From contig CM074185.1 in NCBI GenBank assembly GCA_037179385.1, positions 8,179,371 to 8,243,370 of the forward strand: 64,000 nt of DNA. Direction: 5' to 3'. Below the pieces are notes generated by a model, which saw only the letters and a list, made by a program, of their open reading frames with translations, made no database searches and was not told the DNA's origin. Position numbers and translations under genes: made by a program. This document shows, one piece after another, positions 1 to 12,917 of the stretch. The DNA is from Holothuria scabra. Lineage: Eukaryota; Echinodermata; Holothuroidea; Aspidochirotida; Holothuriidae. The stretch's first letter is position 1. The number at the start of each line of letters is the position of its first letter.

Positions 1-200
1 AAAAATATCTTGTAATGTTGTGTTTTTATCAAAAGTAAAACCATGTATATAGTCGAAAGTTCTGGCAGCCACACAATTTCATCAATATTTATTTAACTTA
101 GTCAACAGTCGCAGTCGCGTAAAATTTATTAGCATGTTTTCAATTCCGTGAAATAGTTTTTCCACAAAAATATGCAGAACCATTTCATCCATTGGTCCCA
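1..200. other. Unassigned flank
   Basis: AT-rich sequence with no long open frame, RNA gene or repeat structure that I can recognise. Confidence 0.4.
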
Positions 201-649
201 CTGATGTGAGATTTGGTTCTAATATTCTGTAACTATAATGTCAACTGATAAATACGGGGAACTATTAGTATTCATATTAATATGCTAATTAGATAAGGTG
301 AAAGGTCAAGTTAATATGTTAGCAGAGAACTTAGGCCGAGGGATTGAGTCATGGGGAATAACATCAAAATAGACCTGCCTTACACTCTACAAACACAATA
401 GATACTTATTTTAGAGCAAGCGGCAGGGTTGGCGCTATCTGACGACCCCCTGCCTCCCCACCTGGGAACAATGGACCCCTTTTGAAGAATTAAATTGTAT
501 AAGTGTAATGCCGACAACTAGGGTTGTGTTGGTCATCGCACGATCGTGGTAAATATGCTAATAAGCATATTAATATGAATACTAATATTTCCCCGTATTT
601 ATCAGTTGACATTATATTTACAGAATATTAGAACCAAATCTCACATCAG
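201..649. mobile_element. Foldback-type MITE with ~88-bp terminal inverted repeats
   Basis: The arm at 201-289 is the reverse complement of 561-649 with only about two mismatches and a short divergent inner end; both arms begin with CTGATGTGA at the outer edge. The ~270 bp between them have no coding potential. No target-site duplication is clear, so the superfamily is unassigned. Very long arms relative to length mean a single strand would fold into one long hairpin. Confidence 0.8.
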
Positions 650-3600
650 GTAATGACTAGACCGTAAATATATGGAGAAAACGAGATTTTTTTTATAAAT
701 AGAGGGCGCCCTTTGAGCTTTTAACGTCAAAATGGCGCAGAAAAGCCCGAATATGGCCCGTGTACTCTCGATTTTCGAAATCAGCGACCCAAAATTGACC
801 AAATCCACCTGGCGTCATAAATTTCGCTTTCGGGTGACGATACCCCCCTTTCTCCGTCTGGTCTCTTGTTGTCGGGGATAATTGTCAACATAGACAATAA
901 AAAGAGTTCATAAAGATACCAAAATAGCTTCCATAACATTTTTCAAAATCAATTCAAGAGAACATTTAGGTTAACGTAAAATGAAACTGTTAGCATAGTG
1001 GTAATGGCTTAAAAGTTTTCATGATCAGTTTCCAATTTGCTTTTCTTCAAGTGACCATTTTCATGATAAATGGCTATCATTTCCTGAATATGCTCGATAA
1101 TCCCATGTAACTGCTTATTTCTGTACTTTCGTGGTCTCAAAAGCCAGAAAATCGCATCTAAAAAGCCAATGTTTAGGCTACTTTTATTTATTACTAATTC
1201 GGTATCTAGAGAGCAATGCATACATTTTGTCTTGGCTATTTGTTGCAATGTACTTAATTAATGGCTATTTCAGAGTGGTCACATGATAAAAAAATACGTT
1301 AATTAGTGGTCCTTCGTGTATACTTATCTTGATTTCCATATGCCAAAAATGGACACCTATGAGTCATTAATTTCCATAACTTTTTCCACCCGTAAAATTG
1401 TTTGCTATTTGGCTCTAGCACGTTTAATATTTATTTCACAGAGGAAGCCCATTATTACGTTTAAATCTTAAATCAAGACCTCACAATAAAACTAAATATG
1501 ACCGCCTTCTTCAATAGAATGTGAAAGAGCGGGATCTAAACTTGTGCGTCGGCATGTAGGGGCAAGGGGGAACTTGCCCTCCCCTGGAAAATAAAAAAAC
1601 CTCAAAAGATGAAGAAAACATAAAGAAAAAGACGAAGAAAAATTTCCATCAACATCTTTGGTCAGTTCACTTATCGTTTTCCATATTTATATGCGGTGAA
1701 TAGGAATAAGAAATGCAACTTCCAGCGATCTGAGAGCGTTTTGGGTCAATTTTTTTTTGCGCTCCGTGCCAACTCATTGTGTCACGGAGATTTCCACCCG
1801 TAAAGAATTTTGTCCCTCCCCCTCCCCGAATTTTCTTCTGCGGGGGCCCATGTACGGAAATTTTAACATGTTTAATAAAAAACCTGCTGAGGAGAAATGG
1901 CAAAGTGTCTTCTACCAGGTGTGGAAAATCAACTGGAAAGTCTGAAAAGCTGTGGCTTCGCTGAGGCCCAGGGTTTTTACTCCTTCGAAGCGCACCTTCA
2001 GACCATTTTCGCCCCTCTGACCAAAATCACCAGCTCCGCCACTGCTCACAGTGGCTGTTTTGTGACGAACGTGCATCGACACAGTGGCTGTTTTGTGAAG
2101 AACGTGCATCGCATCAAATCTGCGTGTCATTTATGGGCTCATCGTGCCACAAAACATAATATGAAGCATCATATTGCATATTCGGAAACCGTTTTTCACC
2201 CCCTTTTAATCGAACTTTTCAGTTAGTCGGAGATTACTTTTTTTGCGAATCAGTGTCCAGAAACCCGTGGACGCCTGACTTTCAGTCGCATCGTATAAAT
2301 GTTTTGAAAAACGACTGACCCTTCCCCTCCCCAGGCGAAAATCGAATGTGACGAAAATGCTACAAAATAACTTTATAGGTAGTATTTCTTCTTAAAGATG
2401 ACACATTTGCGGATACCGTGACCCGTAGAGTTGGACTCTCTCACTCCCTCTTTCAACAGTTACAGTAAGGACCCTCAAGTTTAAACGTAGGTTGTCCCAT
2501 CCCCTCACCTTTACACTAATTTGGAAGTTTTTTTTCTAGATTTGTCTCATCAAACGGCCACCCTTTGCCAATGGGGAGGGGTCGTTGAAAAAGTTCGTTT
2601 TACTTTGGGAAAAAACTATCTCTGTGATACGCCGATACAAAACTAGTCTAAGACACACACATTTCTTTCGTCTTCGTGTTCAAATCTATGATGCTTTTCT
2701 TCATTCCCAACACCCGCTAAGCAACTAATTACATGTACTCAAGTTGAAAAAAAGTATGGTATTGTGTTAGATCGGTCATTTTACGACACACCAACACGAA
2801 TGTTTTATAGTGCCAGGGAGTCAACTTAGTTACAAGTTCAAATTTTAAATTTATTTCCCAGCACTATAGGTTCAAGTTCAATTTTGGTTTCCATTTAGTC
2901 GTCTCTTACGACAGGCGGAAAATGCCGTGGGCATATCTTACAACCGCCAGCCCACAGGTGTGAAAACATGTATGATGCAATGTTGTAATTAATTTATGAT
3001 TCTTGTTCATTGCAATGGGAGTTCTACCCTCATGCATTGAGCGAGCCATACTGTACTTAACATGCATAACGTGCGACTCAATCGGAAAACCAACGTTACG
3101 AAATTTGCGTCAAAGGAAGGGTTTAATGTCATGGAAAGTTTACTGTTGGAGATGTACTTTTTCTAAGCATTCTGGTGATATTTGCATTAAAAGCTGATGT
3201 GTGGTTCTCAAAATATGACCAAGTAAACTTATCACATTATCAACAAAGAGCGAACTTGAAGCAAGCACGTCTTCTATCTGTATTTTGTTTATCTTTGAAC
3301 TTTACAGTCATACTTTCTTCTGAACCTTCTTTTCTCTAAACTTTATAAACATATCTTCTCCTCAACAATCATTTTCTTTCAAAATGTGATTGCATAATTA
3401 AGGACATGAGAATTTCAAAAGGTTTCATTACACACACGGAGGTCATGTTCCATGTATTATCTTCATCTCTGCTGCCGTGCTAAGCTCACTTTGGACTTTG
3501 GGAAACAAATCTGGTAAATTTCATTTGGTTATATTTGGAGAAATTTAAGTCAAATTTGGAAATAATCAATGAAAATTTCATCACCCTGGCTACATTTGGT

Positions 3601-5360
3601 TACTTATTTACTAATGAAAATTGAACTCTTTCTTAAACTAACCCTTTAACATAGTTTCATGCAAGTGCTGTGTTCCAAACATCTGGTATTTACATCCTAA
3701 ACGTAGTGCTGACCTTGACGGTAATAAATTTTTGCAACAGTCTGACTGTATAAACCTTTAATGTCATATTGTCATAGCGACCTCATTCTCACTCTGTCCG
3801 ATACACTCATTCTCTTTGCTTTACTTCTATCGCGTTTCGTCGCGGCGAGTATTGGATTTCTCCTTTCCCTGTAGCATGTCATTTCCTTCCAAATTTATGT
3901 CTGCCGTGTAGACTATCAATTACCGGGGTGACCTCGCCGTTCGGACGTATCACTACGGTAGTACTCTAACCGGGTGGTTGTTCCACTACGGGGTGGCTTC
4001 GCCGCTCGGCGAGACTACTCAGGAGGCGATCCTGCTCTGTTACACCGGAAAGGGATACCTTTCAGGTACTGCAATCGTATATGATACCTTTGGTTCAGAT
4101 ATAGGCCCAACAGCTAAGTCAGTTTAGGCAAATATAACAGAACCTTTTTTAGAGAGTTTCGTAGGATCGCGCCCCTTGCGGCACAAACCTTAGTTCAATT
4201 TCAAAGGTACTACCTGCGGGTCAAAAGTTTTTGTGTTACTTTAGTTCAGGACCGCATTTTTCTTTCTCGCAGCCCCCTGCTTCAAGTATGAACGAAAAGT
4301 GGAGATCACTGAAACTGGACCTTAAACTACAAGGGGTAGCGTAGGCCTACAGGCACAAAAGCTGCAAGGCCATCTCTAGCCCTTGTTAAGGCTAGTTCTG
4401 CCGTTTCTGGCATATTACATGAAATGGAGTCCACATTCATAAAGGCCTACCCGCTTGTTATCTGCCCTCCATTTACTTAGAGGTCTGAATTTACCTTGAA
4501 ATCTTTCAAGTCCGCGGCAATTTTTGTTTTCGTTCGGTCCATACAACGTGTAAGTTCTCTGTGGCGAAATTTTCTTGGCACTGTCGTTTTGGGGCCCTAA
4601 TTTGTCAATGTACGGTTGAAACGATTTTATATGGAAACATTTGTTTTCTTATCGGAGAAGCACTCGGCCATCATATGAAAATTGAAAACGTTCCTCTAAT
4701 TTTAATCAGTTGGTGCAACAACATTGTACGAAGTTGTCCATAGGCAGGCTTTAGCAAAAATCGAATTGTTGATTAAAAAAAATGTAAGATGAAGATCACC
4801 TGTAGTTTTTTTTTTTTTTTGTATTTGTTGAGTGTTAACATAAATTTCATAAATGCCGACGTGATCCTCACCAGATGGATATGGCTCGTTTAGGATGTAG
4901 TTGATAATGCATGTTGAAGCTTTGTATCATTGCATTAATGAGATCCAAAATTAACTAGGGATATCACTAAATTTGCTGTGCATAGAAACATGATCTGTTT
5001 TCATAATTGTTCCGTTGATTACAAATTGAATAAACTGACCGCCTTCTATTTCTTTTAGAAAGCCTGTTTAAAGAGAGAGTGAATAAAAATTTCTGCATTT
5101 TCAAGGGAAACAATGGCACGGCCAACTGATGAAGCGGACTCAGGATATTCAAATAGGAGGTAAGATGTACTCGCATTTGTGAAACATTGACTCTTTCCAA
5201 TGCTACACTGTACCCGGACCAACTGACATGCTTCGAAAATTTCCATGTATTCATCATACTTTAGACTTGGATGCTGATCTTCAGATCAATATCTACTTTC
5301 TCAAATTATTTATTACTGGTAGAGAAATGAATGCTTTTGCATCAGTGTACTGAGCCCAGT
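650..5360. other. Repeat-poor intergenic stretch, no gene recognised
   Basis: Only short open frames of low protein character on both strands. Noticeable items are a 33-bp tandem duplication (2047-2112), a G-rich 'GGGGCAAGGGGGAACTTGCCC'-type segment near 1558 that resembles the ends of the hAT-like elements further on, and a GC-richer patch near 3900-4030 with two similar GGGTGRCYTCGCCG blocks. No splice-flanked exon or RNA gene could be supported. Confidence 0.4.
2047..2112. repeat. 33-bp tandem duplication
   Basis: Two adjacent copies (2047-2079 and 2080-2112), each opening CACAGTGGCTGTTTTGTGA and ending AACGTGCATCG. They differ at one internal base and the last base. Confidence 0.85.
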
Positions 5361-5368
5361 TTATTCAC

Positions 5369-7291
5369 CAGTGGCGTAGCTAGGATTTTTTCCAGGGGGG
5401 GGGGGGGGGCAAAGGTATGAAATTTCCCCAAAACTTTTCCCGGTCAATGTGTATGTATTTCATATAAAATATGCAAACTTTCAAGTATAACAACATTACC
5501 ATGTCATTTTGTAATATTACCTGCATTTTAATCTTAAAGTACAACATAGAGCAATCGCAAATAACAAAGTATACTATTTTGGTAAACAATATCTGGTTTA
5601 TTTGTATGTACTAACGCAGTGGCGTCCGGAAATTTTTTGACGTTTTCAAGGAGCCTACATGCAAAATGGTGCAAGATTTTCGACTTTGACAGAAACAGTG
5701 TTAAAAGTTGAATCGTGGTGGTTCATGGGGGTAAAACTGAAACTTTTGTGTCTTGACATGCATTTCTTTATGCCATTTATGCTCCTTACGAAGAAAAACT
5801 TGTCATTAAATTTGCACACTTTTAGGAGTCAAAATAAATGAGCATTGATCGGTATTTGTGGTTTTTCTTGGCCACAAAATGTTATTTTGTCATAAAGATT
5901 ATCCAAGCGGAGCGCCACCATTGGTTGGCGCAGAGCGTAAAGAAAATTTGGAAAAATCAGACCCCTTAGATGGCCGAAAACAGCATTTTCCAGGCTAATA
6001 CGAAGAATCTATAGCCAGTCGCTTTCTTCTTTTGTCGTTTGCAATAAAATGCTCTCTTCACAATATGTTCGCAAACTGCAAAGTGATCAGAGAGTTAAGA
6101 GCTTATTTTACCCCAAGTGTGTAATTTTGCCCAGAAGACCGAGCGAAGCGCCACCATTGGTTGGCGCGGAGCGAAGAGAAAATTTCGAAAATTCAGACCC
6201 CTCAGATAGTCAAAATAGCGTATTAATGCTTGTAACTAGAATCTAAACATGTAGTCTTTTTTATCGATGCCACCAGTGGGAAACAGAGTCTACCTTTCTA
6301 AGTAAAAAATGGGAATTTGACAGAACTTGCCTAGGTCTATTTGTAGGAATTAAAAAAAATTGGCATCACTGAAAGACCTTGCAGGGACAATCCTTCCCCT
6401 TTGAAAATTTTTGAAAAATTGGGTGTCCTTTTAAGCAATCTGGTGCCACATATGCTATCTTTTGAAGTTAAATCTGTGTTAATAAAGTTAGACTACGTAT
6501 TTTTACTTAAGAACAAAGAAAAAATGGCATCTGTGAGGGGGGCATGGCCCAGTGGTCTCCCCTTCGCACGCCACTAAGGAGGCCTATAGTGGCTCAATCA
6601 CACAGGATATCCTGTGAGAAAAGCAGTCTGTTAAGTGTAGAAGGCTACAGGGTACTCATTGGCCATTTATTGTTACACTCAAAGTGAGCAGAAAGCTATT
6701 TTCCCGAACTAGCTTGCAAGCCTCCAAGGATTAGGCTAAGTTACAAAATCTAAGTGTGCCAACGGATCCCGTTAATTCTAATTTCTAGATTATCGTTGGC
6801 CATGGATTGTTTCAGCCCCATCAATCGTTATGTACACAGAGTAAAATCGTACAGCTACTGCTAGCTTGTAGAAGGACATAACAACCTCGGGGGTCTACGG
6901 TAGTGACTTGTCAGTTTTCACATCCTTTTACTGATGAATTCCCAAAGTATCACCTGAATAACAGCTTCCTGTGCACTGAAATGCACTGATCATAACCCCG
7001 TGCGTACACAAGCACAAGAGAACATTCAATCTGCTACGCGACGAGGACATTTCTGTGGAACGCGAATTGGGCCGGTACATGCGACACTGACGAAATCTGA
7101 GTTAATTTGTTGCATGAAAATACGAATTATGTATGAGAAATGTCTCACAATTTCTTATTCTAACATAAATTTTGAGAAATTTTTGTGATTTTTTTGTAAT
7201 AATAAGAAGATTCATCAAATTTCCCCAAAATTTTTTCCAGGGGGGGGGGGAACTTGCCCCCCTGCCCCCCCCCCCAGTAGCTACGCCACTG
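5369..7291 (+). mobile_element. Non-autonomous hAT-like element, copy A
   Basis: The 1,923-bp element starts CAGTGGCGTAGCTAGG and ends with the inverted CTACGCCACTG, each end followed inward by a poly-G/poly-C block. It is flanked by a perfect 8-bp direct repeat TTATTCAC (5361-5368 and 7292-7299), the target-site length of the hAT superfamily. Inside are two copies of a GGAGCGCCACCATTGGTTGG motif (near 5910 and 6142) and an inner pair of CAGTGGCG/CGCCACT ends (5617 and ~6574) without a matching duplication, so an older nested insertion is possible. No transposase is seen. A diverged second copy lies at 15773-18041. Confidence 0.9.
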
Positions 7292-7358
7292 TTATTCACC
7301 GAGTAGGCTAAGAACGAACGGAAACTGGCTTGTTGACAATTATTGCACTATTCTCTAA

Positions 7359-7816
7359 AGCCCCTTCCACACTTCGCGACTCTCTGCGACGCAACTTCTT
7401 GCGACGAGATACCTTTACACGTCACAAAGATTAAAAATCGCTTACAAACTAGCTGCAAGTAGTCGCACAACCCAGTCTCTTGCGATAAGAGACAGAACCT
7501 GCAACTGACAAAAATGCCGGACTTGTCGAAGGATCAGTTATCCTTGTATCTTCGACATAACGAATAAATAGTAAAAAATTTAAAGCCACAGTTTTACGGG
7601 AATCACTTCTTTGATCTGTGACTAGTTGCAGAGTGTGGATACCATGCTCTTTTAATGGTTAGTCGTTGGTAAATCCCTTAACGAGGCAGTTTTGTCTTAG
7701 CTAATCGCGTCGCAGACGGAGTGTGGGGCCGAGTTAGTTGATGGAATTTTACGGCCAAGTTTCCAACCAATTGGTTCTAGTGTGGAACCAGAGTGTCGCA
7801 GAGTGTGGAAGGGGCT
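7359..7816. mobile_element. PIF/Harbinger-like MITE
   Basis: The 458-bp element has inverted ends AGCCCCTTCCACACT and AGTGTGGAAGGGGCT, bordered on both sides by TAA (7356-7358 and 7817-7819). A three-base TWA duplication is typical of PIF/Harbinger elements. The interior repeats CTCTGCGAC/GTCGCAGAG motifs and has no transposase. The open frame that crosses its right end is not protein-like. Confidence 0.8.
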
Positions 7817-7819
7817 TAA

Positions 7820-9190
7820 TATTTCTTACGGTTCGGCTTCAATTGGGCTTCACAAAGTTCAGCCTGCAAAGTTCGTTTGTTATACAAACCATGGGAGTAC
7901 CATTATGTACTAACTGGAAGTACCCTGCCTCGATCACACTTAATCAAACGCATACGACGACAATAATATTCTACACTGACATGTGCAGACCTGCATACTG
8001 TGAGACCGTAACCTCCTCACAACGTGGAGTTGCGACATACGACTGCAGTCACAGTACGATATGGAAGGTTGTGTTTTATGTATTTATATTACCTTCCTGA
8101 CATAGGGGACCGCGCAACTGCAAAGGGGATTCCCGGTTGAGTAATGCTACAGATGTCTACAAGTTCTACGTGACGGCATGCTTAAAGTCTCATGATTCGC
8201 CTAAAGGGGTTATCCTCTCACCCAAACTACAATTTTTTCTTGTAGCCCACGGGAATTTTCAATTGACACAGCTATTTGATTGACAGTTACTTCAAAAAAT
8301 GCAGAATATTTTAACTCATATTACACAGCATATACTGTACTGAAAGTGTTTTGATTGCACGTAAGGGACTTGCAAACTCACACTGAAGCAATAGACTGAG
8401 ATTGTGTGTGCATGAGGAGAAATTGTAGACAGTTGTGGCAGGGAAGGGGCGGGGTTGGATGGGCAGGCTTTTAAACTCCTTGGTTTTCTAGGCTGTGTGA
8501 ACCACCAACTGCATCCGATTACGATTGAACATGTTCGGGCAGACGAAGTACGACTAGAGGAAGCCGTAGTCCTGGAAGTGTTCACATCGCCAGGACCCCA
8601 TTCAACGCGGTGGGTGATCGCCGTTGTTTCGTGGAAAATTGCGGCTGTGTGACCCGGTCTAAAAATATCCCTTAAGGATGTAATGAGTATGCGCCAGCAA
8701 ATACCTTATGTGGTAAACCTTTGGCATAATGCTTAAATGATGATATTAGGCAAACATGATTCAATTAATAGGAACTGTGCGACGTAAATGTGTAGGTTTA
8801 TAGAATATTCCACTTGACGTCATAATTGTTGAACCACGCCCACTGCCAGGCAAAAATCAACAGTTTTCACGTCGGTCGTCAGCTGCTTCACAGCCCAGCT
8901 GTCACGTGCTACGTATACTCCTTTTTGCCCGGCAGTCAGTCTAAAAAGCGGCATAGCTTGTGATGTCAAAGAAAACGTTCTAAAGGTCTGTAGTAGAACC
9001 AGGGAGATATTTTCCAAAATAATATCTACCTGGAATAGGCTAACCTTTTTTTATTGTAAGCCGTAACTGATTTGAGGGTTGCCTTCGCGATTGCAAAAGC
9101 TGGTATGACAGCTTGCACCCACAAACACTCACAAGCGCGAGGGCGCATCTTCCCTGCTGCTGGGGGATATTGCTGCCAGGGGCATATCGA
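7820..9190. other. Intergenic stretch, nothing recognised
   Basis: Open frames up to ~90 codons occur on both strands, but with no recognisable motif, domain or splice context. Confidence 0.35.
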
Positions 9191-9195
9191 AAAGT

Positions 9196-9355
9196 TGCGA
9201 TGTTATGTTACGGTACGTTATTTTACGTTACGTTATGTTGTGATGTTCTGTTGTGTTGGGTTGTGTTATATGTTATTTTATCTTACGTGATGCTACATCA
9301 TTTTACTACGTTACGTTATATTACGTTACATGTTATCTTTTGTTATGATATAAGA
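9196..9355. repeat. Degenerate GTTAC/GTTAT pentanucleotide tract
   Basis: Irregular repetition of five-base words of the type GTTAC, GTTAT, GTTGT and TTACG over about 160 bp. It reads as a low-complexity open frame on the + strand, which is a by-product of the repeat. Confidence 0.75.
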
Positions 9356-9939
9356 TAATTCTGGCTAAGCTGGATTTGTGGGTATTTTTCAGGAACAACA
9401 CGATTTTTTCTGAATCAAAATGGTTCAGGACCGCAACTATATCATGTATGTCAATCTATTTGTGTCTTGCATAAATCATCTTTTCGCATAGCAGCACGGA
9501 ATATTCAGTAGAATACCACAAATTCATTTACAAACATTCAGCACATATCTTTTTTGTTCTCTCGTCAGTGAGAGCCTGGCCCCTGAATCGGTAAGTGACT
9601 TCATTTATAGTTTAAGAACTTAGTAATTGTTAGTTAGTAACTGAAATGTTAGTTACAATAGTTTTATACGGTATAGGAAACTCGCCTGAAAATAAGTTCG
9701 TGTTTTTCAACAACTTTAAAGGTATGGTAACGTGTCCTCAAAAACGTTTGACTTTGTATTCCTTGCCGAAGGCTGGCAACGAGACCTTTCGATGGTGGTG
9801 TCACTTGAGTTTGTGGGTGTGTGTGTGTTCCAATAAGTTTGTAAACATAATATCACAAAATATCAATGTCTGACTCTTTTTCAGTTATATTTGGTATAAA
9901 CATTAATTTTGTCATATTCAAAAAAGTAGCCTGTCGTTA

Positions 9940-12000
9940 TTGGTACAGGTCAAAGGTTATGTGAGGTCACCCAAGTCAAAAACCTAGTAGACAGGATATC
10001 TTAGTAAGCCATGAATGACCGACACCTCTCATGTTTAGTATGCCCGTTTGACATTTGTCATGTTGAAAGAAACAACCCGATTGTGTTGGTAGTTGTCAAA
10101 GTTAATTTTAGGTCTGTGGAGCTACAAATGCGGGCATTTCTTTTCAACACAATATGCATACCAAGAGGAAGTAGTCAACTGTTTTTGGAGATACCCCATA
10201 CTGAGAGGAAGAACCCTATTGATTTTGGTGGAGGTCAAAGGTCATCTGGGGTCACAGGGGGTCAAAACCCGAAATCCTTGTTTACACGATATCTCAAGAT
10301 AGGAAACTTGGAATCATTTCAAACTTGATACGTTGATGCGTTATGATGTAAGGTAGAACCCTATTGATTTTGGTGGAGGTCAAAGGTCATTTGGGGTCAC
10401 AGGGGGTCAAAACCCGAAATCCTTGTTTACACGATATCTCATGGTAGAAAAATTGGATTCATTTCAAACTTGATATGTTGATGCGTTATGATGTAAGGAA
10501 GAACCCTATTGATTTTGGTGGAGGTCAAAGGTCATTTGGGGTCACATGGGATCAAATCCTGAAATCCTTGTTTACACTATATCGCAAGGTAGGAAACTTG
10601 GATTCATTTCAAACGTGATATGTTGATGCGTTATGATATGAGAAAGAACCCGATGTATTTTCGTGGAATCAAAGGTCATTTGGGGTCACATGGGGTCAAA
10701 CCCCGAAATCCTTGTTTACACTCTATCGCAAGGTAGGAAACTTGGATTCATTTCAAACTTGATATGTTGATGCGTTATGATGTAAGGAAGAACCCTATCG
10801 ATTTTGGTGGAGGTCAAAGGTCATTTGGGGCCACATGGGGTCAAACCCGGAGATCCTTAATTATACTATATCTCAAGGTAAAAAACTTGGATTCCTTTCA
10901 AACTTGATAGGTTAATGAGTTTTGATTCAAGGAAAAACCCAATTAATTTTGTTGGAGGTCAAAGGTCATTTGGGGTCACATGGGGTCAAACTCCGAAAAC
11001 CTGTATAGGACAGCTCAAGTTACTGTGCGAAACGTGGATGTATTTCACAATTAGTGTGTGTATGAGTTATGGTGAGTTGAAAGTACTGTACCTGTTGTTT
11101 TTTGTGGAGGTCAATGGCCATCTGGTATCACCTGGCATCAAACTCTGTAAACCTTGTTGGCAGAATATCTTAAGGCACAGTAGAAATTTGGCTTTTTGAA
11201 TATAGAAGTGCTTTGGTTAAAAGAAAAACCAGTTACTTACAGGTTGAGTCAAAGGTCAATTGGGGCACCAGTTGTTACAACAAATGTAGCATTTTATTGA
11301 AAAGAGCATGTATGTATCATCGAAACCTCAATGCATTTTTGCATTCTGGTTGGAGAAAACCATAGATTATTTGAGGTCAAATACTGACAATTTGTCAACA
11401 CGATGTCTCAACTTGGGGAATACCCTTACGTTTCCTGTGTGGTATACAGGTTTTTCATGTTGAAAGGAAGAAACTTTTTTGGTAGCGGTCAAAGGTAATC
11501 GATGTCATTGGTGTTTGAACTGCAATAATGAATGTGTGTCACATTTGGTATGTAGATCTGTAATATTGAGCAGATGAACCTTATTGTATTTAATTCAGGT
11601 CAAAGATCATTCAATTTTATGAAAGGCAAAACTTCGAAAATCTAATGAACGACTTCGACACACGTTATCCCATTGCAATAATGATTGGCACTTTTCATAA
11701 ATATGTGGTATGTAGATTTGTCTTGTTGTAAAAAGAATAGCATTATCTTTGGCGGAGGTCAAATAGCATTTAAAGTCACGACAGTCAGACGTCAGCACAT
11801 TCCGCATAATTTGGTTTAAATTGATTTATATTGTTGTGAGGAAGAATGAAATGCTTTTGGTTACGGTCACAAAATTTATTTGAAGTCACTAAGGGTGAAA
11901 GTTTTTAACGGTTCGTAAACATATTCCTAAAGGAAGGACCTGATTATATTTTGGAGAGGTCAGAAGTCATGTCAGGTCACCAGAGGTTGTTAAAACAATT
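9940..12000 (+). repeat. 145-bp tandem array with DR1 motif (core 10206-11010)
   Basis: Monomers of 144-145 bp open with GAAGAACCCTATTGATTTTGG and include a GGGGTCA block, a CCTTGTTTACACGATATCTC block and a TTGATGCGTTATGATGTAAG block. AGGTCAAAGGTCA, a perfect direct repeat of AGGTCA spaced by one base, recurs at 10232, 10377, 10522, 10811 and 10956; the monomer at ~10667 has a variant. On both sides the pattern decays but stays recognisable from about 9940 to 12000. Diverged single pieces recur at 14775, 18254, 27297 and 28160. Confidence 0.9.
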
Positions 12001-12164
12001 CAACAAGATGCCAAGACCGACGCCTTTTATTTCCTTGAGGCAAGGGATCGCTAACTTCCTTTTGACTTTCTGGTACTTGAAATAGTAAAGAGTCATTTTT
12101 TAGAAGGCAAAAGATGTTTGAAACTCTTTCGAGCTCATTCACCGTTCTCAAGACAAGATATGAC

Positions 12165-12714
12165 TTAAAGTGTATTCAAAAATTTATATTAAAAACCATG
12201 AAAAATGAATTCTATCAGTCCAACTCCCATCTTCATGGGACATTCCTGAGCTGAGATATAAAATGTAAGTTTATTCACTCAACTTAAAATTGTACATTGC
12301 GCAATAGTTTGTGATGTCATTGTTGTACTACCCAAATTACAATCTTTGTATTTCTTTGTTTTTCTAAATGTCACTGCACCTTGTGTCAAGGTGAGTTAGT
12401 ACTCTTACACTTATGGGGTGATGTAATTAATTAAGCCCTGTATGTGCAACATGCTATGCAAGCAAACAGGAAGTGTTCAAGGTCATTAAAACATCTTTAA
12501 CTTGAAAGAGAAACAAACCAGGTACTGTTAGTTGTACAACAAGAAAGTCACAAATTATTGTGCAATGGACCAATTTGTTTTAAGTGAATAAACTTTAACA
12601 CTTTATATCTTGGCTCATGAATGTCCTAAGAAAAAGGAAAGTGATCTGTTAGAATTCATTTTTCGTGAACTTTAATATATACTTTTGAATTTTTTGACTT
12701 GAGGTACACTTTGA
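12165..12714. mobile_element. TTAA-flanked MITE, copy 1
   Basis: About 550 bp with ends TTAAAGTGTATTCAAAAA and TTTTTGACTTGAGGTACACTTTGA, facing inward. A paralogous copy with better preserved ends is at 41498-42058, and internal blocks such as CAAACAGGAAGTGTTCAAGG are shared. TTAA at the borders suggests a piggyBac-type target; in this copy the right TTAA has become TTGA. Confidence 0.75.
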
Positions 12715-12752
12715 AAATTAGAAAGTTTCTGAAGTAACCCATGGTCTGACGT

Positions 12753-12909
12753 CATGAGCGTACGAGGCGGCGGTCAGGGGAACTCGTCCCCCACCCCCCC
12801 CCATTCGGACAAAAACAGTTGGTCCATTCCGGCAAAACATGATAGGTGGTGCCATTATCAGGACAAAAAATGCTTTTACCACCACAGAAAACTTTCCCGT
12901 ACGCTTGTG
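12753..12909. mobile_element. Short hAT-like MITE
   Basis: 157 bp, starting CATGAGCGTACGAGGCGG and ending CCCGTACGCTTGTG. Flanks TCTGACGT (12745-12752) and TCTTACGT (12910-12917) match at 7 of 8 bases. The ends resemble those of the 1.36-kb element at 48174-49536. Confidence 0.75.
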
Positions 12910-12917
12910 TCTTACGT

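Noticed and set aside
5617..6574. Separate nested element inside hAT copy A
   Set aside because: Ends CAGTGGCG/CGCCACT exist, but the flanking 8 bases do not match, in copy B either, so it is kept as a possibility only.
7738..8100. 120-codon open frame, the longest in its area
   Set aside because: It starts inside the Harbinger-like MITE and shows no motif or splice context.
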